Positions 1 through 9,530 of a DNA stretch of 51,048 nt are shown piece after piece (position 1 is the first letter of the stretch; each line of letters opens with the position of its first letter). Location of the stretch: assembly GCF_009917385.1 (NCBI RefSeq), contig NZ_QWLJ01000034.1:1-51048 (forward strand), in the 5' to 3' direction. The notes below the pieces were generated by a model. It saw nothing but the letters and a program-made list of their open reading frames with translations, was not told the DNA's origin and ran no database searches. Made by a program: the position numbers and the translations under genes. Source of the DNA: Roseburia sp. 1XD42-34. Its GTDB lineage: Bacteria; Bacillota; Bacilli; Bacillales; Amphibacillaceae.

Positions 1-1433
1 TAACAGATATGTTTAACAAGTAACAAGAACTACGAGAAAAGGTATTCGGTTATTTACACAAAATTATTGACAGTCCCAAATAAAAAGCCTCTGAGGTAAT
101 AACCTCGGCGTCTTTAGTAATAATTATTTTTAAAAATACCTTCTAAGTTTAAAGAATGATTAAATGGAATATTTTCTCTTAAGCATGAAAGCTGATAGCT
201 CCAACACTAATAAAATGAAATCGATAGTTACCAAATTGAAGTGTATGTGGGTGCACTTGGGAGCATTTCTTCACCATTACTTGATTCACTCGACTTAGTA
301 GGAACATTTTTTGGTACTTCTGGTTAGTCAGACCCTCCGGCTGTGTCTTCGCTTCTCTATACATTAAGATATCTTAGGCATTTCGTCGTACTACTCCAGA
401 TTGCCCGAACAGTTATATTTTACGATAGAAATTAAAGTTAAATTTATCTAAATTAGGATATTTATAGATTAGATATGAGAAATAGTTTTTATGGTTTAGT
501 TCATAATCTTCGTAAAATGGATATGTTTATAATTGAACCTTCCATTTTCGATTTTTTATCGTGGAGACCTCCCATGTCTCTTAGCATCTATATGCGCAAA
601 TTCCTTTGCTCTTTTGATCTGGTGAGCTGGGAATGGTTCTTAGGTGTTCTATTGCCTTAACGGATAAAATAAAGAACGGATTCTTCGTGCTAAATAACGT
701 TAAGAACTTTTTTCTCTCTGATGATAACAGGAAACTTTCGTTGGCTTAGATTATAAAGTTCACAAAAATAAACGCTTGCCATGTACTATGAACAAGCTTG
801 AAGTATTAGATAGTAGCATTGAACAACAATACTTAAATGTGCAGCCGTATTCTATAAACAACATTCATGGTATTTTTATATTTCGTATAGACACTTAAAT
901 ACCTGGATTATCATGTTTTTTGATAACAAAACTATTCATCACAAGCGATTACATCAAGTTTAGTTTTAAACAAGAGAATGGTTAAATAGATCGAATTTGA
1001 TAAAGGAAAAAACCCGAATTTATTCGTATTCTAACTGAAGAATTTCGAATCATAGTTCGGGTTACTTTTAATTCCATCCTGAATTAGTTTCCTCTTGAAT
1101 TTATACCATCAAAGTCTTTTCTTTAAAAATGTCAAAAACATATCACGTCTCTACATAATACACATAAAAACAGGATACAACTAGATTGGTGAAGTGACAA
1201 AATGTATCATTTTAACATTTTTTTAAAGCAACATCATATAAAGTATAGCCCTTTTTATAAGTGAAATGTTCACCATTCATTTAATAATGTCAGTAATTTT
1301 ATTGACAAAATAGTATTTGGATTAGATTGAGTATTATCTAGGAGCTATTTATACTTTAGTTAAGGGATTAATTCCGTAATGGCGCCATATAGATTAAAAA
1401 ATACGATTACAAATATAAGGGAGAGAGCAGAAG
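1..1433. other. Gene-free stretch upstream of the mannitol operon
   Basis: No convincing gene is visible. Short open frames (475-660 forward, 179-364 reverse, and a 57-codon frame at about 729-899 without an early start) lack recognisable motifs or good ribosome sites. A hairpin at 84-116 (arms ending GAGGT/ACCTC) followed by a T-rich stretch may be the terminator of a gene left of the window. A second hairpin lies at 1011-1063. A GTGACAA half-site at 1194-1200 resembles half of the MtlR operator described for geobacilli, but the other half is not present. TTGACA at 1302-1307 could be the -35 of the mtlA promoter, although no good -10 sits at 17 bp. Confidence 0.5.
1011..1070 (+). terminator. 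Hairpin with terminator-like arms
   Basis: AACCCGAA at 1011-1018 is complementary to TTCGGGTT at 1056-1063. A second block (TTATTCG with CGAATCAT) extends the pairing inward, and A-rich and T-rich tracts flank it on both sides. No gene lies immediately upstream, so it would be an orphan or bidirectional terminator, or the relic of a decayed gene. Confidence 0.4.
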
Positions 1434-2834
1434 ATGACAAGCTTTCGTTTAAGCTTGCAGAGATTTGGAAGTTATCTTAGTGGTATGATAATGCCGAATA
1501 TTGGTGCATTTATTGCTTGGGGAATCATTACAGCTCTATTTATTCCTGACGGTTGGATACCGAATGAAAATTTAGCTACATTAGTGGAGCCTATGATAAA
1601 TTATCTGTTGCCACTATTAATCGGTTTTACAGGTGGGCGTATGGTATATGAATTACGCGGGGGAGTTGTTGGTGCAACAGCCACCATGGGCGTCATTGTC
1701 GGTGCAGATATACCTATGTTTCTCGGTGCGATGATAATGGGACCTTTTGCAGGCTATTTAATGAAGTTGATAGATAGAATGTTCGAGGGAAAGATCCGCT
1801 CAGGTTTTGAAATGCTATATAATAACTTCTCTGCGGGCATATTAGCTGCTATTTTAGCATCAGCAGCTAATATGGGAATTGGCCCCATCGTACAATATTT
1901 AAATAGACTATTAGCTAATGGTGTAGAAGTAATTATCAACGCTGGAATGTTACCACTTACTAATATGATTATAGAACCAGCAAAAATTCTGTTTTTAAAT
2001 AACGCCATTAATCACGGCATTCTTAGTCCAATAGGTGTGGAACAAGCAGCGGAAACGGGAAAATCCATTTTATTCTTACTAGAGACAAACCCAGGTCCGG
2101 GTTTAGGCATTCTGTTAGCGTTTTCTATTTTTGGAAAAGGAACTTCAAGAAGTTCTGCACCAGGAGCAGTCATTATTCAGTTTTTAGGTGGAATACACGA
2201 AATTTATTTTCCATATGTACTAATGAAGCCTTTATTAATTATTGCTGTGATTTCTGGGGGGGTAAGTGGAGTTTTCTTCTTTAACTTATTTGATTCAGGT
2301 CTTATTGCTGCTGCGTCGCCAGGTAGTATTTTCGCTATTTTTGCTATGACAGCTCCAGGAAGTCATTTAGGAGTAATATTGGGGGTAATAATGGCGACAC
2401 TTGTTTCATTTATAATTTCATCATTCATCATAAAAATGGATAAAAACGATCCTCTAGGTTTGGAAAAAGCACGTGAGAAAATGGGCAATATAAAAGGTAA
2501 GCCATCTTCCACTATACTGGCACAAAAAGGAGCTTATAATTATTCAAACAAAGAAATAAATAAAATCGTATTTGCTTGTGATGCTGGAATGGGTTCAAGC
2601 GCTATGGGGGCTAGCTTACTCAAAAAGAAATTTTCAGATGCTTCTATTGATATCGATGTAAAAAATACTGCTATTAATAACATTCCTAGCGATGCAAATA
2701 TCATTATCACGCATAAAGATTTAACGGAGAGAGCAAACATAAAAAGGCCGGAAGCCGAACATATATCCGTAGATAACTTTTTGAATAGTCCAAAGTACGA
2801 CGAATTAGTAAACCGTTTTATGGAAGAAAGCTAA
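1434..2834 (+). CDS. mtlA: Mannitol-specific PTS transporter, EIICB component
   Basis: This membrane permease imports mannitol and phosphorylates it to mannitol-1-phosphate. The N-terminal two thirds (about residues 15-340) is the hydrophobic EIIC channel, with a GGIHEIYFPYVL stretch typical of the mannitol family. The C-terminal EIIB domain carries the phosphorylatable cysteine C382 in a FACDAGMGSS motif. At 466 residues it has the normal length of a two-domain MtlA, and the EIIA part is the separate mtlF gene downstream. The ATG is preceded by AGGGAGAG about 8 bp away. It is first in an operon with mtlR, mtlF and mtlD, the order known from geobacilli. Confidence in the substrate is high because of the operon. 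Confidence 0.96.
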   Translation: MTSFRLSLQRFGSYLSGMIMPNIGAFIAWGIITALFIPDGWIPNENLATLVEPMINYLLPLLIGFTGGRMVYELRGGVVGATATMGVIVGADIPMFLGAMIMGPFAGYLMKLIDRMFEGKIRSGFEMLYNNFSAGILAAILASAANMGIGPIVQYLNRLLANGVEVIINAGMLPLTNMIIEPAKILFLNNAINHGILSPIGVEQAAETGKSILFLLETNPGPGLGILLAFSIFGKGTSRSSAPGAVIIQFLGGIHEIYFPYVLMKPLLIIAVISGGVSGVFFFNLFDSGLIAAASPGSIFAIFAMTAPGSHLGVILGVIMATLVSFIISSFIIKMDKNDPLGLEKAREKMGNIKGKPSSTILAQKGAYNYSNKEINKIVFACDAGMGSSAMGASLLKKKFSDASIDIDVKNTAINNIPSDANIIITHKDLTERANIKRPEAEHISVDNFLNSPKYDELVNRFMEES

Positions 2835-2889
2835 AATAAACAAAATGGTAATATCTATTTTCATAGAAGTCTTTTAGGGGGGCTGTAAG

Positions 2890-4998
2890 GTGGTCGGGTT
2901 GTATCTTAATGCAAGAGAAAGAAAAATAATCGAGCTATTAAGGGAAGTAGATCATGCGATTACTACTGAAGAAATTGCTAAAAAGCTTCGTGTAAGTGAG
3001 CGCACCGTATACCGCGATCTGAAAGACTTGGATAGTACCTTAGCTAAATTTAATTTGCATATAAGAAGGAAAATAGGACAAGGTATTCAATTAATAGGAG
3101 ATCATGCAGATTTGAAACATTTTGATCAATTGTATCAAGATCAAATGTTACATTACACACCCGAAGAAAGGCGAGCAATCATTTTTGCAAGTCTATTAAA
3201 AGCGAGTGATCCAATGAAGTTATATACCTTTTCGCACGAGTTGCACGTAACAATGGCAACGATAAGTTTTGACCTAAATATTATCGAGGAAGAATTAAGC
3301 TCATATAATCTTAAGCTAATTCGTAAGCGAGGGTATGGTATAGAGATTGTTGGTGAAGAAGTAGATAAACGAGCTGCAATTAGCTACTTAATTCAACAAA
3401 ATGTAAACTTATTTAAATATGTTTCATTAATTAGAGATGATATATTTCCAGTTCAATCACAAAATATTATTTCTGATAAGTTGTTAGATTTTATTGATTC
3501 ACAAAAGATAAACCTAATAAAAAAGTGCGTTCACGAAGCGAGAAAGTGTTTGCCATATAGATTAGCAGATAGCGCTTACGTTGGATTAATTGTACATCTA
3601 GCCTTAGCTATTGAGCGTTTACAACAAGGGGAGAATGTATCTTTTAACCAAATAAATAATTATCGAGATTTAGAAGAAACGAAAGAATTCTCTATTTCAA
3701 AGGATATCTTAAAGCAGATGGAGAAAACGCTTGAAATAGCCATACCTTATGAAGAAGTATACTATATCACGATGCACTTACTAGGTGCAAAGTTACGTTC
3801 TAAAGAACTGTATGTATTGGAAGAGGACAATTATAACTTACAGTTAAAGACGAAAAAGTTAATTTCTTATGTTGGCAAACATATAGAGGAGGATTTATTG
3901 AAATGTAGTTCCTTATTAAATGATTTAATGACGCACTTACGCCCGGCAATTCATCGCATTAAGCAGAATATGCAGATAAGGAACCCCCTGTTGCCAAAAA
4001 TTAAAAAAGAGTATCAAAATCTTTTTATGATACTAAAAGAGGGGGTGAAAAAACTATTTCCAAAGCTAGATTTTCCAGAGGATGAAATCGGTTACCTTGT
4101 TCTGCACTTTGCTTCTGTTTTACTGTATGGAAAATTAAAGAATAATTTTACAGCTTTAGTTATATGTTCAAGTGGAATAGGGACAGCGAAAATGTTAGCG
4201 ACAAACCTCATGCAAAAGGTTCCGGAAATAAAAAGTATAGATCATAAATCAATTTTTGAAATATCGAATCTTCATTTACAATCTTACGACATTATTGTTT
4301 CTACTATTCCTCTTAATAGAAGTGATATAGACTATGTTCTTACTTCACCTTTGTTAATGCAGGTTGAGGTGGATCGTATTAAGAAAAGACTTAGACATAG
4401 AAAAGTAACTATAGATAAGGTTGAGAAGGAAATAAATGATAATCGTGTTGAACCAGAAGAACTAGATTTTGTTATGGAACTGCACTCGAAAGCTATGTAT
4501 TCAGAAGTTGTTTTAAATGTATTACAATCCTTTCATTTAAAAAAGAGTCGAGGTAAAAAAACACTAACGGAAATACTAAAGTCTGTTTGTTATAGGATAG
4601 AGCTAGAAGGAATTATTACAGATAAAGATATGATATACACTGAATTGATGGAACGATCCCAATTAAGCGGGTTAGGAATTCCAGATACGTCCTTGGCTTT
4701 GTTTCACACAAGGTCAAATAAAGTGAATAAAGAGGCTTTCTTTATTCAGCAACTATCATATCCCGTTTTATTAAAAGGTATGGATGGAAAAGAAATTGAA
4801 GTGACTAGAATTCTATTTATGTTAGCCCCTAAAGCAACTAATCAAGAGGTGTTAGAAATATTAAGTTACTTAAGCAGTCTTATAATTTTATATGGCAAAG
4901 AAAGTATTAGAGTATTTGAATCTGGAACAAAAGATGAAATAAGGCTGTATTTAATCCAACAATTCCAAACGTTATTGTTAGAAAAGAATAACATCTAA
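2890..4998 (+). CDS. mtlR: Mannitol operon activator MtlR (PRD-containing)
   Basis: This is a transcriptional activator controlled by PTS phosphorylation. In order it has an N-terminal helix-turn-helix (about residues 18-45, SERTVYRDL), two PTS regulation domains (about 190-400), an EIIB-Gat-like domain with cysteine C426 (VICSSGIGT) and an EIIA-Mtl-like domain with histidine H606 (LFHTR). In B. subtilis MtlR, phosphorylation of the PRD2 histidines activates the protein, while phosphorylation at the Cys and EIIA His switches it off. The GTG start is chosen because AGGGGGG lies 7 bp upstream; a TTG nine bases later would match shorter homologues but sits too far from that site. At 702 residues it is full length. 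Confidence 0.95.
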   Translation: MVGLYLNARERKIIELLREVDHAITTEEIAKKLRVSERTVYRDLKDLDSTLAKFNLHIRRKIGQGIQLIGDHADLKHFDQLYQDQMLHYTPEERRAIIFASLLKASDPMKLYTFSHELHVTMATISFDLNIIEEELSSYNLKLIRKRGYGIEIVGEEVDKRAAISYLIQQNVNLFKYVSLIRDDIFPVQSQNIISDKLLDFIDSQKINLIKKCVHEARKCLPYRLADSAYVGLIVHLALAIERLQQGENVSFNQINNYRDLEETKEFSISKDILKQMEKTLEIAIPYEEVYYITMHLLGAKLRSKELYVLEEDNYNLQLKTKKLISYVGKHIEEDLLKCSSLLNDLMTHLRPAIHRIKQNMQIRNPLLPKIKKEYQNLFMILKEGVKKLFPKLDFPEDEIGYLVLHFASVLLYGKLKNNFTALVICSSGIGTAKMLATNLMQKVPEIKSIDHKSIFEISNLHLQSYDIIVSTIPLNRSDIDYVLTSPLLMQVEVDRIKKRLRHRKVTIDKVEKEINDNRVEPEELDFVMELHSKAMYSEVVLNVLQSFHLKKSRGKKTLTEILKSVCYRIELEGIITDKDMIYTELMERSQLSGLGIPDTSLALFHTRSNKVNKEAFFIQQLSYPVLLKGMDGKEIEVTRILFMLAPKATNQEVLEILSYLSSLIILYGKESIRVFESGTKDEIRLYLIQQFQTLLLEKNNI

Positions 4999-5010
4999 GG
5001 AGAGTATCAT

Positions 5011-5451
5011 GTGATGACAAAAGAGGTTTTATCTACAAGAAATATTGACTTAAATGTATCTTTAGCTAATAAAGAAGAAGGTATTCGATATGTAGGCAAT
5101 ATTCTGGTTAAAAATGGATATGTCAAACATTCATATCTAGAGAAAATGTTACGCAGAGAAAACATTACCTCTACGTATATGGGGAATTATGTAGCTATTC
5201 CTCATGGAACAGAGGATGCGAGCGAAGATATTCTGTGCACGGGCATTTCTGTCGTAACTGTGCCTAAAGGATTAGACTATGGAAATGGTAATATAGTTAA
5301 AATATTGATTGGAATAGCTGGAAAAGGTGAGGGGCATCTGGCAACATTGTCCAAGATAGCTATTATTCTTTCTGATACAGATAACGTAAACAGACTGTTA
5401 AAAGAAACGTCAAAGGAAAAAGTAAGAAAGCTATTTAGCGAGGTGAATTAA
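5011..5451 (+). CDS. mtlF: Mannitol-specific PTS EIIA component
   Basis: This cytoplasmic phosphocarrier takes phosphate from HPr and passes it to the EIIB cysteine of MtlA. The active-site histidine H65 sits in the family motif AIPHGT, and the length of 146 residues is typical of stand-alone MtlF. The start is GTG at 5011 or ATG at 5014. AAGGAG at 4997-5002 overlaps the mtlR stop codon, which points to translational coupling. One base separates its stop from the start of mtlD. Splitting EIIA from EIICB is the usual Gram-positive arrangement. Confidence 0.95.
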   Translation: MMTKEVLSTRNIDLNVSLANKEEGIRYVGNILVKNGYVKHSYLEKMLRRENITSTYMGNYVAIPHGTEDASEDILCTGISVVTVPKGLDYGNGNIVKILIGIAGKGEGHLATLSKIAIILSDTDNVNRLLKETSKEKVRKLFSEVN

Positions 5452-5452
5452 A

Positions 5453-6637
5453 ATGTTAGCAGTACATTTTGGAGCTGGAAATATAGGAAGAGGATTTATA
5501 GGTTCTTTGCTGTATCAAGCAGGTTTTTATACGGTTTTTGTTGATATTAACGAGGAAATAATAAAAGAGTTAAATAAAGAAAGACAGTATAAAGTTATTT
5601 TGGCAGCTGACGAAAAGGAATGTGTTCAAGTTAAGAATGTAAGTGGAATAAATAGTATAAAAGAACCTGATCGAGTTATTAGTAAAATTATAGATGCAGA
5701 TATTATTACTACTGCAGTTGGCATCAATGTAATACCTCAGCTAGGAGAGTTGATTGCTAAAGGATTAATAAAGCGCATGACGCAAAATCATAAGCCATTA
5801 AATATAATTGCCTGTGAAAATGCTATAGGAGGAAGTACACAGTTAAAGGAGAACATTTTGCGTTATATACCTGCTGAAAAAATGGAATTATTTAAACGTA
5901 TTTATGGTTTTCCAGATGCAGCTGTAGATCGTATTGTTCCAAATCAAACAAATCCAGCACTTTTAGATGTAGTAGTAGAAGAATATTATGAATGGATTAT
6001 AGATAAAACAATGGTAGTAGGTAAACAGCCTCCAATATGGAATATTATTTATGTAAATGATTTAAAGCCGTATATTGAAAGGAAACTGTTCACAGTAAAT
6101 ACTGGGCATGTAGTTCCTGCTTACCTTGGCCAGTTCCTTGGCTATAACACTATTGAAGAGGCAATGAAGGATTCACTAGTACAAGAAACTATCTTAGGCG
6201 CTTTACGTGAATCTGGGGAAGCGTTAATAAGAAAGTACCAATTCAATAGGCAAGCTCACGAAAAATATATTCGCAATATTATAAAAAGATTTAATAATAA
6301 GTATATTTCTGATGAAGTAAATAGAGTAGGGCGATCTCCAATTCGCAAATTAAGTCGAAATGATAGATTAGTACGCCCATCGATTTTATATATGGAAGCC
6401 GTCGGCAAACCGCCAAAATATTTGGCTAAAACTATCGCAGCTGCTCTTACTTATAAAAATGCAGATGATGATGAAACAATACAACTGCAAAAGATGGTAT
6501 TGGAACTAGGATATGAAAGAACTTTAAAAAAGATAGCAAATTTACCACAAGAACATTCGCTAATTAAAATGGTCTTAGAGGAGCTGAGAAATTTAAAAGA
6601 ATTAGAAAAGTTTTTTTCCGAATGTAAGGTGGTGTAA
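5453..6637 (+). CDS. mtlD: Mannitol-1-phosphate 5-dehydrogenase
   Basis: This enzyme oxidises mannitol-1-phosphate to fructose-6-phosphate with NAD+, feeding mannitol into glycolysis. An N-terminal Rossmann motif (HFGAGNIGRGFIG, residues 5-17) binds NAD. The polyol dehydrogenase signature around KLFTVNTGH, near residue 215, supplies the catalytic lysine. The length of 394 residues is usual for MtlD. It starts one base after the mtlF stop and ends the operon, with a terminator shortly downstream. Confidence 0.96.
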   Translation: MLAVHFGAGNIGRGFIGSLLYQAGFYTVFVDINEEIIKELNKERQYKVILAADEKECVQVKNVSGINSIKEPDRVISKIIDADIITTAVGINVIPQLGELIAKGLIKRMTQNHKPLNIIACENAIGGSTQLKENILRYIPAEKMELFKRIYGFPDAAVDRIVPNQTNPALLDVVVEEYYEWIIDKTMVVGKQPPIWNIIYVNDLKPYIERKLFTVNTGHVVPAYLGQFLGYNTIEEAMKDSLVQETILGALRESGEALIRKYQFNRQAHEKYIRNIIKRFNNKYISDEVNRVGRSPIRKLSRNDRLVRPSILYMEAVGKPPKYLAKTIAAALTYKNADDDETIQLQKMVLELGYERTLKKIANLPQEHSLIKMVLEELRNLKELEKFFSECKVV

Positions 6638-6649
6638 GATTTTCACTTT

Positions 6650-6686
6650 GAGGAGCTCTGAATATAACAAGGGCTCCTCTTATTTA
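6650..6686 (+). terminator. Terminator of the mannitol operon
   Basis: A 9-bp stem, GAGGAGCTC at 6650-6658 with GGGCTCCTC at 6671-6679 (one G-T pair), is followed by TTATTTAG. It lies 13 bases after the mtlD stop. Confidence 0.8.
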
Positions 6687-7360
6687 GTGTTGGAAGGGTA
6701 TTAAAAGAAAGAATCGCAGTGGATTTGATACAGATCCAGAACAAGAGAGGGAGCGATAAGAAAGGTGACACGACATATTCGTAAAGGAGGGGAAGCAAAG
6801 CGAAAAACAGCACGACATGCTCGCACGAGCAGAAACAAGTTGGCTACTCCAGTTAACCATGCCAAAACCAAATAATATCACCTTTTACTTGATTAATTCG
6901 CCAATCACTTTGTCTAACCGCCCCTGCTTTCTCGCCCTGCGCCAGCCTCCCTAATTGATTAGGTAATACTTAACTTCGTGTGTATCTCCTTTCATTCGAA
7001 CAAACAGACTGGTCTTACCCGCCTGTTTCTGTTGATTAAGGTCACATCCTCTGTTTATGAAGCTTCATGCTATGATAAGGTTGTTTTCCAAACATTATTT
7101 CTCATCGTAGAAGGGTATTTTTCATGAAGGACAAAGTAACTTACCTTTAGTTAAATAATGTTATAACATATTTCGGGAAATTATAACAAATATAATACCT
7201 AACGTAATGATTGCAAAAAATTTTTAATTATAATCAAATTTGTGAACCCTTCTTGGGAAGAGCCTGTTCTTTTAAATAAAATTATTGAGTATATTTTACA
7301 TGCTGCCATAATTATTTTCCAGGTTAATCAGTTGTAACAAAACTAACTTATTAAAAGTAT
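6687..7360. other. Gene-free spacer between mtl operon and sugar ABC locus
   Basis: No supported gene is visible. From 6700 to 6890 the base composition is richer in GC than the surroundings. An open frame at about 6733-6876 would encode a short, very basic peptide (ending in KTARHARTSRNK followed by about ten residues). It has no recognisable relatives and could be decayed coding DNA. A hairpin AAACAG/CTGTTT lies at 7002-7028 and a 12-bp palindrome, ATGAAGCTTCAT, at 7057-7068. The compositional contrast suggests a relic of inserted DNA, but I cannot name it. Confidence 0.4.
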
Positions 7361-7440
7361 TAAACAATATAATGTTATATTGACTTATTGTTTAAAAAAT
7401 GATATTATTTCAAAAATAACTTTTATAACAAGTTATTTTT
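7361..7440 (+). promoter_or_regulatory. Promoter and overlapping operator palindromes for the sugar ABC locus
   Basis: A sigma-A type promoter is clear: TTGACT at 7380-7385, a 17-bp spacer and TATTAT at 7403-7408. Three perfect inverted repeats overlap it. TAAACAATA/TATTGTTTA (7361-7369, 7386-7394) brackets the -35. CAATATAA-TG-TTATATTG (7365-7382) abuts it. AAAAATAACTT/AAGTTATTTTT (7412-7422, 7430-7440, 7-bp spacer) lies just after the -10, where a repressor would block initiation. The GntR-family gene at 15979 is the obvious candidate regulator, by inference. Confidence 0.7.
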
Positions 7441-7531
7441 ATAGAAGAGGGTGATATATAGTTAAAAAACTGAAAATTTAGAACTGGTAGTTATTAACTG
7501 GGAAAATACAGATGAATAGGGAGGGATTTTC

Positions 7532-9154
7532 GTGAAGATTAGAAGAGGGATGTTTTTATGGGGAAGTTTTTTATTAGTAATGGTACTTTTTTTGACAGCA
7601 TGTAATAAGGAAGAAGCAAAGTCTTCTAAAGATAAAAATAAGAGCGCAAACGATGTAAATGAATCAGGAATGCCAATTGTCGACGAAGAGTTAGAATTAG
7701 AATTCTTTGCTAATAAACCAGCACAAAATGAAGACAATGATTGGAATGACATACTTATTTGGAATCATTATAAAAATATGACAAATATTAATGTGAAATG
7801 GGATCAAATCAATCCAGAAGCGTTAGAAGAAAAGCGGAACCTTGCTTTAGGTGGAGGTGAATTACCAGACGCATTTTTCCTATCTCAATTACCGAATACA
7901 GATTTGTTACGCTACGGAGGGCAAAAAGTATTTTTACCGTTAAACGATCTAATTGAACAATATGCGCCCAATTTAACAAAGTTAATGCAAAATGACCCAA
8001 GTATTCGAAAAGCGATTACTTTTCCAGATGGAAACATTTATTCAATGCCAGCATTAATTGAAGAAGATTTCTTGTCGTTACGACTTAGCGCAAGACCTTG
8101 GATAAACGAAGATTGGTTGAGTGAGCTAAATATGGATATACCCGAAACAACAGACGAATTCTATGATTACCTAGCAGGTGTCAAAGAGTTAGATCCTGCT
8201 GGCGGCGGGAAGACAATACCGTACGGAGGAACTACGATACAAGAGCTTGTACAATGGTTATCAGGATCTTTTGGCGTTATGAACCACGGCCCGTCAAATG
8301 CGAATATTGATTTAAATCCGGATGATCAAAGTAGTGTTAGATTTTACGCTATTACAGATGGATATAAGGAAATGTTGACATATATTAACAAACTATATGA
8401 AGAAAAGTTGATCGATCAAAGCATCTTTTCAATTGAATGGGGACAGTTTTTGGCTAATGCCTCAGATAATTTATATGGGAGTATGATTTTTTACGATCCA
8501 ATCGAACTATTCGGGGAAGAGATAGGCTCTCAATACAATAGTGTGGCTGCTTTAGAAGGACCAGATGGGTATCAAAAATATAATAAACTTTCTTCATCGG
8601 TTTGGGATACATCCAATTTAGTTATTACGAGTGAAAATCCAAATCCAGAAGCAACGGTAAGGTGGATGGACTATTTTTATAGTGATGAAGGAGCGCAATT
8701 ATATTACATGGGAGTGGAAGGTGAAACATTTGAAGAGAAAGATGGAGCAATCACCTATATGGATCACATATTAAATCCTGAAGGCGATATGACGTTTGAA
8801 CAAGCAATTTCCAAGCAGTTAACATGGCTAGGCTCTATTAACGGAATTATTAAGGCGGATTATTTCCAAGGTGGCGAGTCGGCACCACAATCCATGGAAG
8901 CCGCGGAAAAGATTGAACCTTATGTCCCTGAGGAGATTTGGCCTAGATTTACGTTTACGGAAGCTGAAAACAAGGTTCTTCAATCAGTTGGTGAAGATAT
9001 TGGAAAATATGTGGAGGAGATGCGAGATAAGTTTATTTCCGGAGATGCAGATCTTTCTCAATGGGATGAATATGTGGAAACCATTGAAAGAATGGGATTG
9101 CAAGATGTTATAGAAGTTTATCAGAGTGCATTTGAGCGATATCAGGAGAGTTAA
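7532..9154 (+). CDS. Extracellular sugar-binding lipoprotein of an Lpl/YtcQ-type ABC importer
   Basis: This is the substrate-binding protein anchored to the outer face of the membrane. An N-terminal signal ends in a lipobox, LTAC, giving lipid-modified C24; a charged linker and a family-1 solute-binding fold follow. At 540 residues it is in the size range of LplA and YtcQ, which serve complex oligosaccharides. The start is GTG at 7532, with AGGGAGGG about 8 bp upstream. The substrate cannot be read from the sequence. The neighbouring catabolic genes suggest N-acetylated or oxidised chitin fragments (inference). Unusually, 376 bases separate it from the permease genes. Confidence 0.9.
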   Translation: MKIRRGMFLWGSFLLVMVLFLTACNKEEAKSSKDKNKSANDVNESGMPIVDEELELEFFANKPAQNEDNDWNDILIWNHYKNMTNINVKWDQINPEALEEKRNLALGGGELPDAFFLSQLPNTDLLRYGGQKVFLPLNDLIEQYAPNLTKLMQNDPSIRKAITFPDGNIYSMPALIEEDFLSLRLSARPWINEDWLSELNMDIPETTDEFYDYLAGVKELDPAGGGKTIPYGGTTIQELVQWLSGSFGVMNHGPSNANIDLNPDDQSSVRFYAITDGYKEMLTYINKLYEEKLIDQSIFSIEWGQFLANASDNLYGSMIFYDPIELFGEEIGSQYNSVAALEGPDGYQKYNKLSSSVWDTSNLVITSENPNPEATVRWMDYFYSDEGAQLYYMGVEGETFEEKDGAITYMDHILNPEGDMTFEQAISKQLTWLGSINGIIKADYFQGGESAPQSMEAAEKIEPYVPEEIWPRFTFTEAENKVLQSVGEDIGKYVEEMRDKFISGDADLSQWDEYVETIERMGLQDVIEVYQSAFERYQES

Positions 9155-9530
9155 AGCAATTATCTGTAAGCGCTTAACTGATCTTTCCGCTAGCTAACAG
9201 CTGAAAATTGATACTGGACTTGACCTAAGGCTTAGTCTAAAGGGAAGATGGTAGATCACGGTAGCTACGGAGAAATCCATACCTGATAAAAGCATGGGAG
9301 TAAAGAAAAACAGATCAAGCTTATGAATATAAAACAACTACTCCCTTTGCTTTACTTTCAATATAGAGAAGCATGAAGTAGGCTTTATCGTGTAGGAAAA
9401 ACGATAGCTTTTACTATACAGACTTATCAGAAAACCCAATTCCCTCAAAAGAAACAGCCTATATTTTGAATTGTCAGCAAATTGATCTATTAACTGGTTA
9501 TCTATTCGAAAAGGAGGTTGAGATAAAACA
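9155..9530. other. Spacer between binding protein and permeases, with cre-like site
   Basis: No gene is visible. TGTAAGCGCTTAAC at 9165-9178, right after the stop, contains the palindrome TAAGCGCTTA and resembles a CcpA cre site with a mismatch near its end. A 7-bp stem, GGGAGTA/TACTCCC (9296-9302, 9339-9345), is followed by a T-rich stretch and could act as a leaky terminator. That would let the binding protein be made in excess over the permeases. This is inference only. Confidence 0.4.

Noticed and set aside
179..364. 61-residue reverse open frame
   Set aside because: No motif and no ribosome site; the spacer around it is non-coding in character.
475..660. 61-residue forward open frame in the left spacer
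   Set aside because: No recognisable motif, no ribosome site, and amino-acid composition like random AT-rich sequence.
6684..6881. 65-residue reverse open frame after the mtl operon
   Set aside because: Cysteine/serine-rich random-looking sequence without start signals; it begins inside the tail of the mtlD terminator region.
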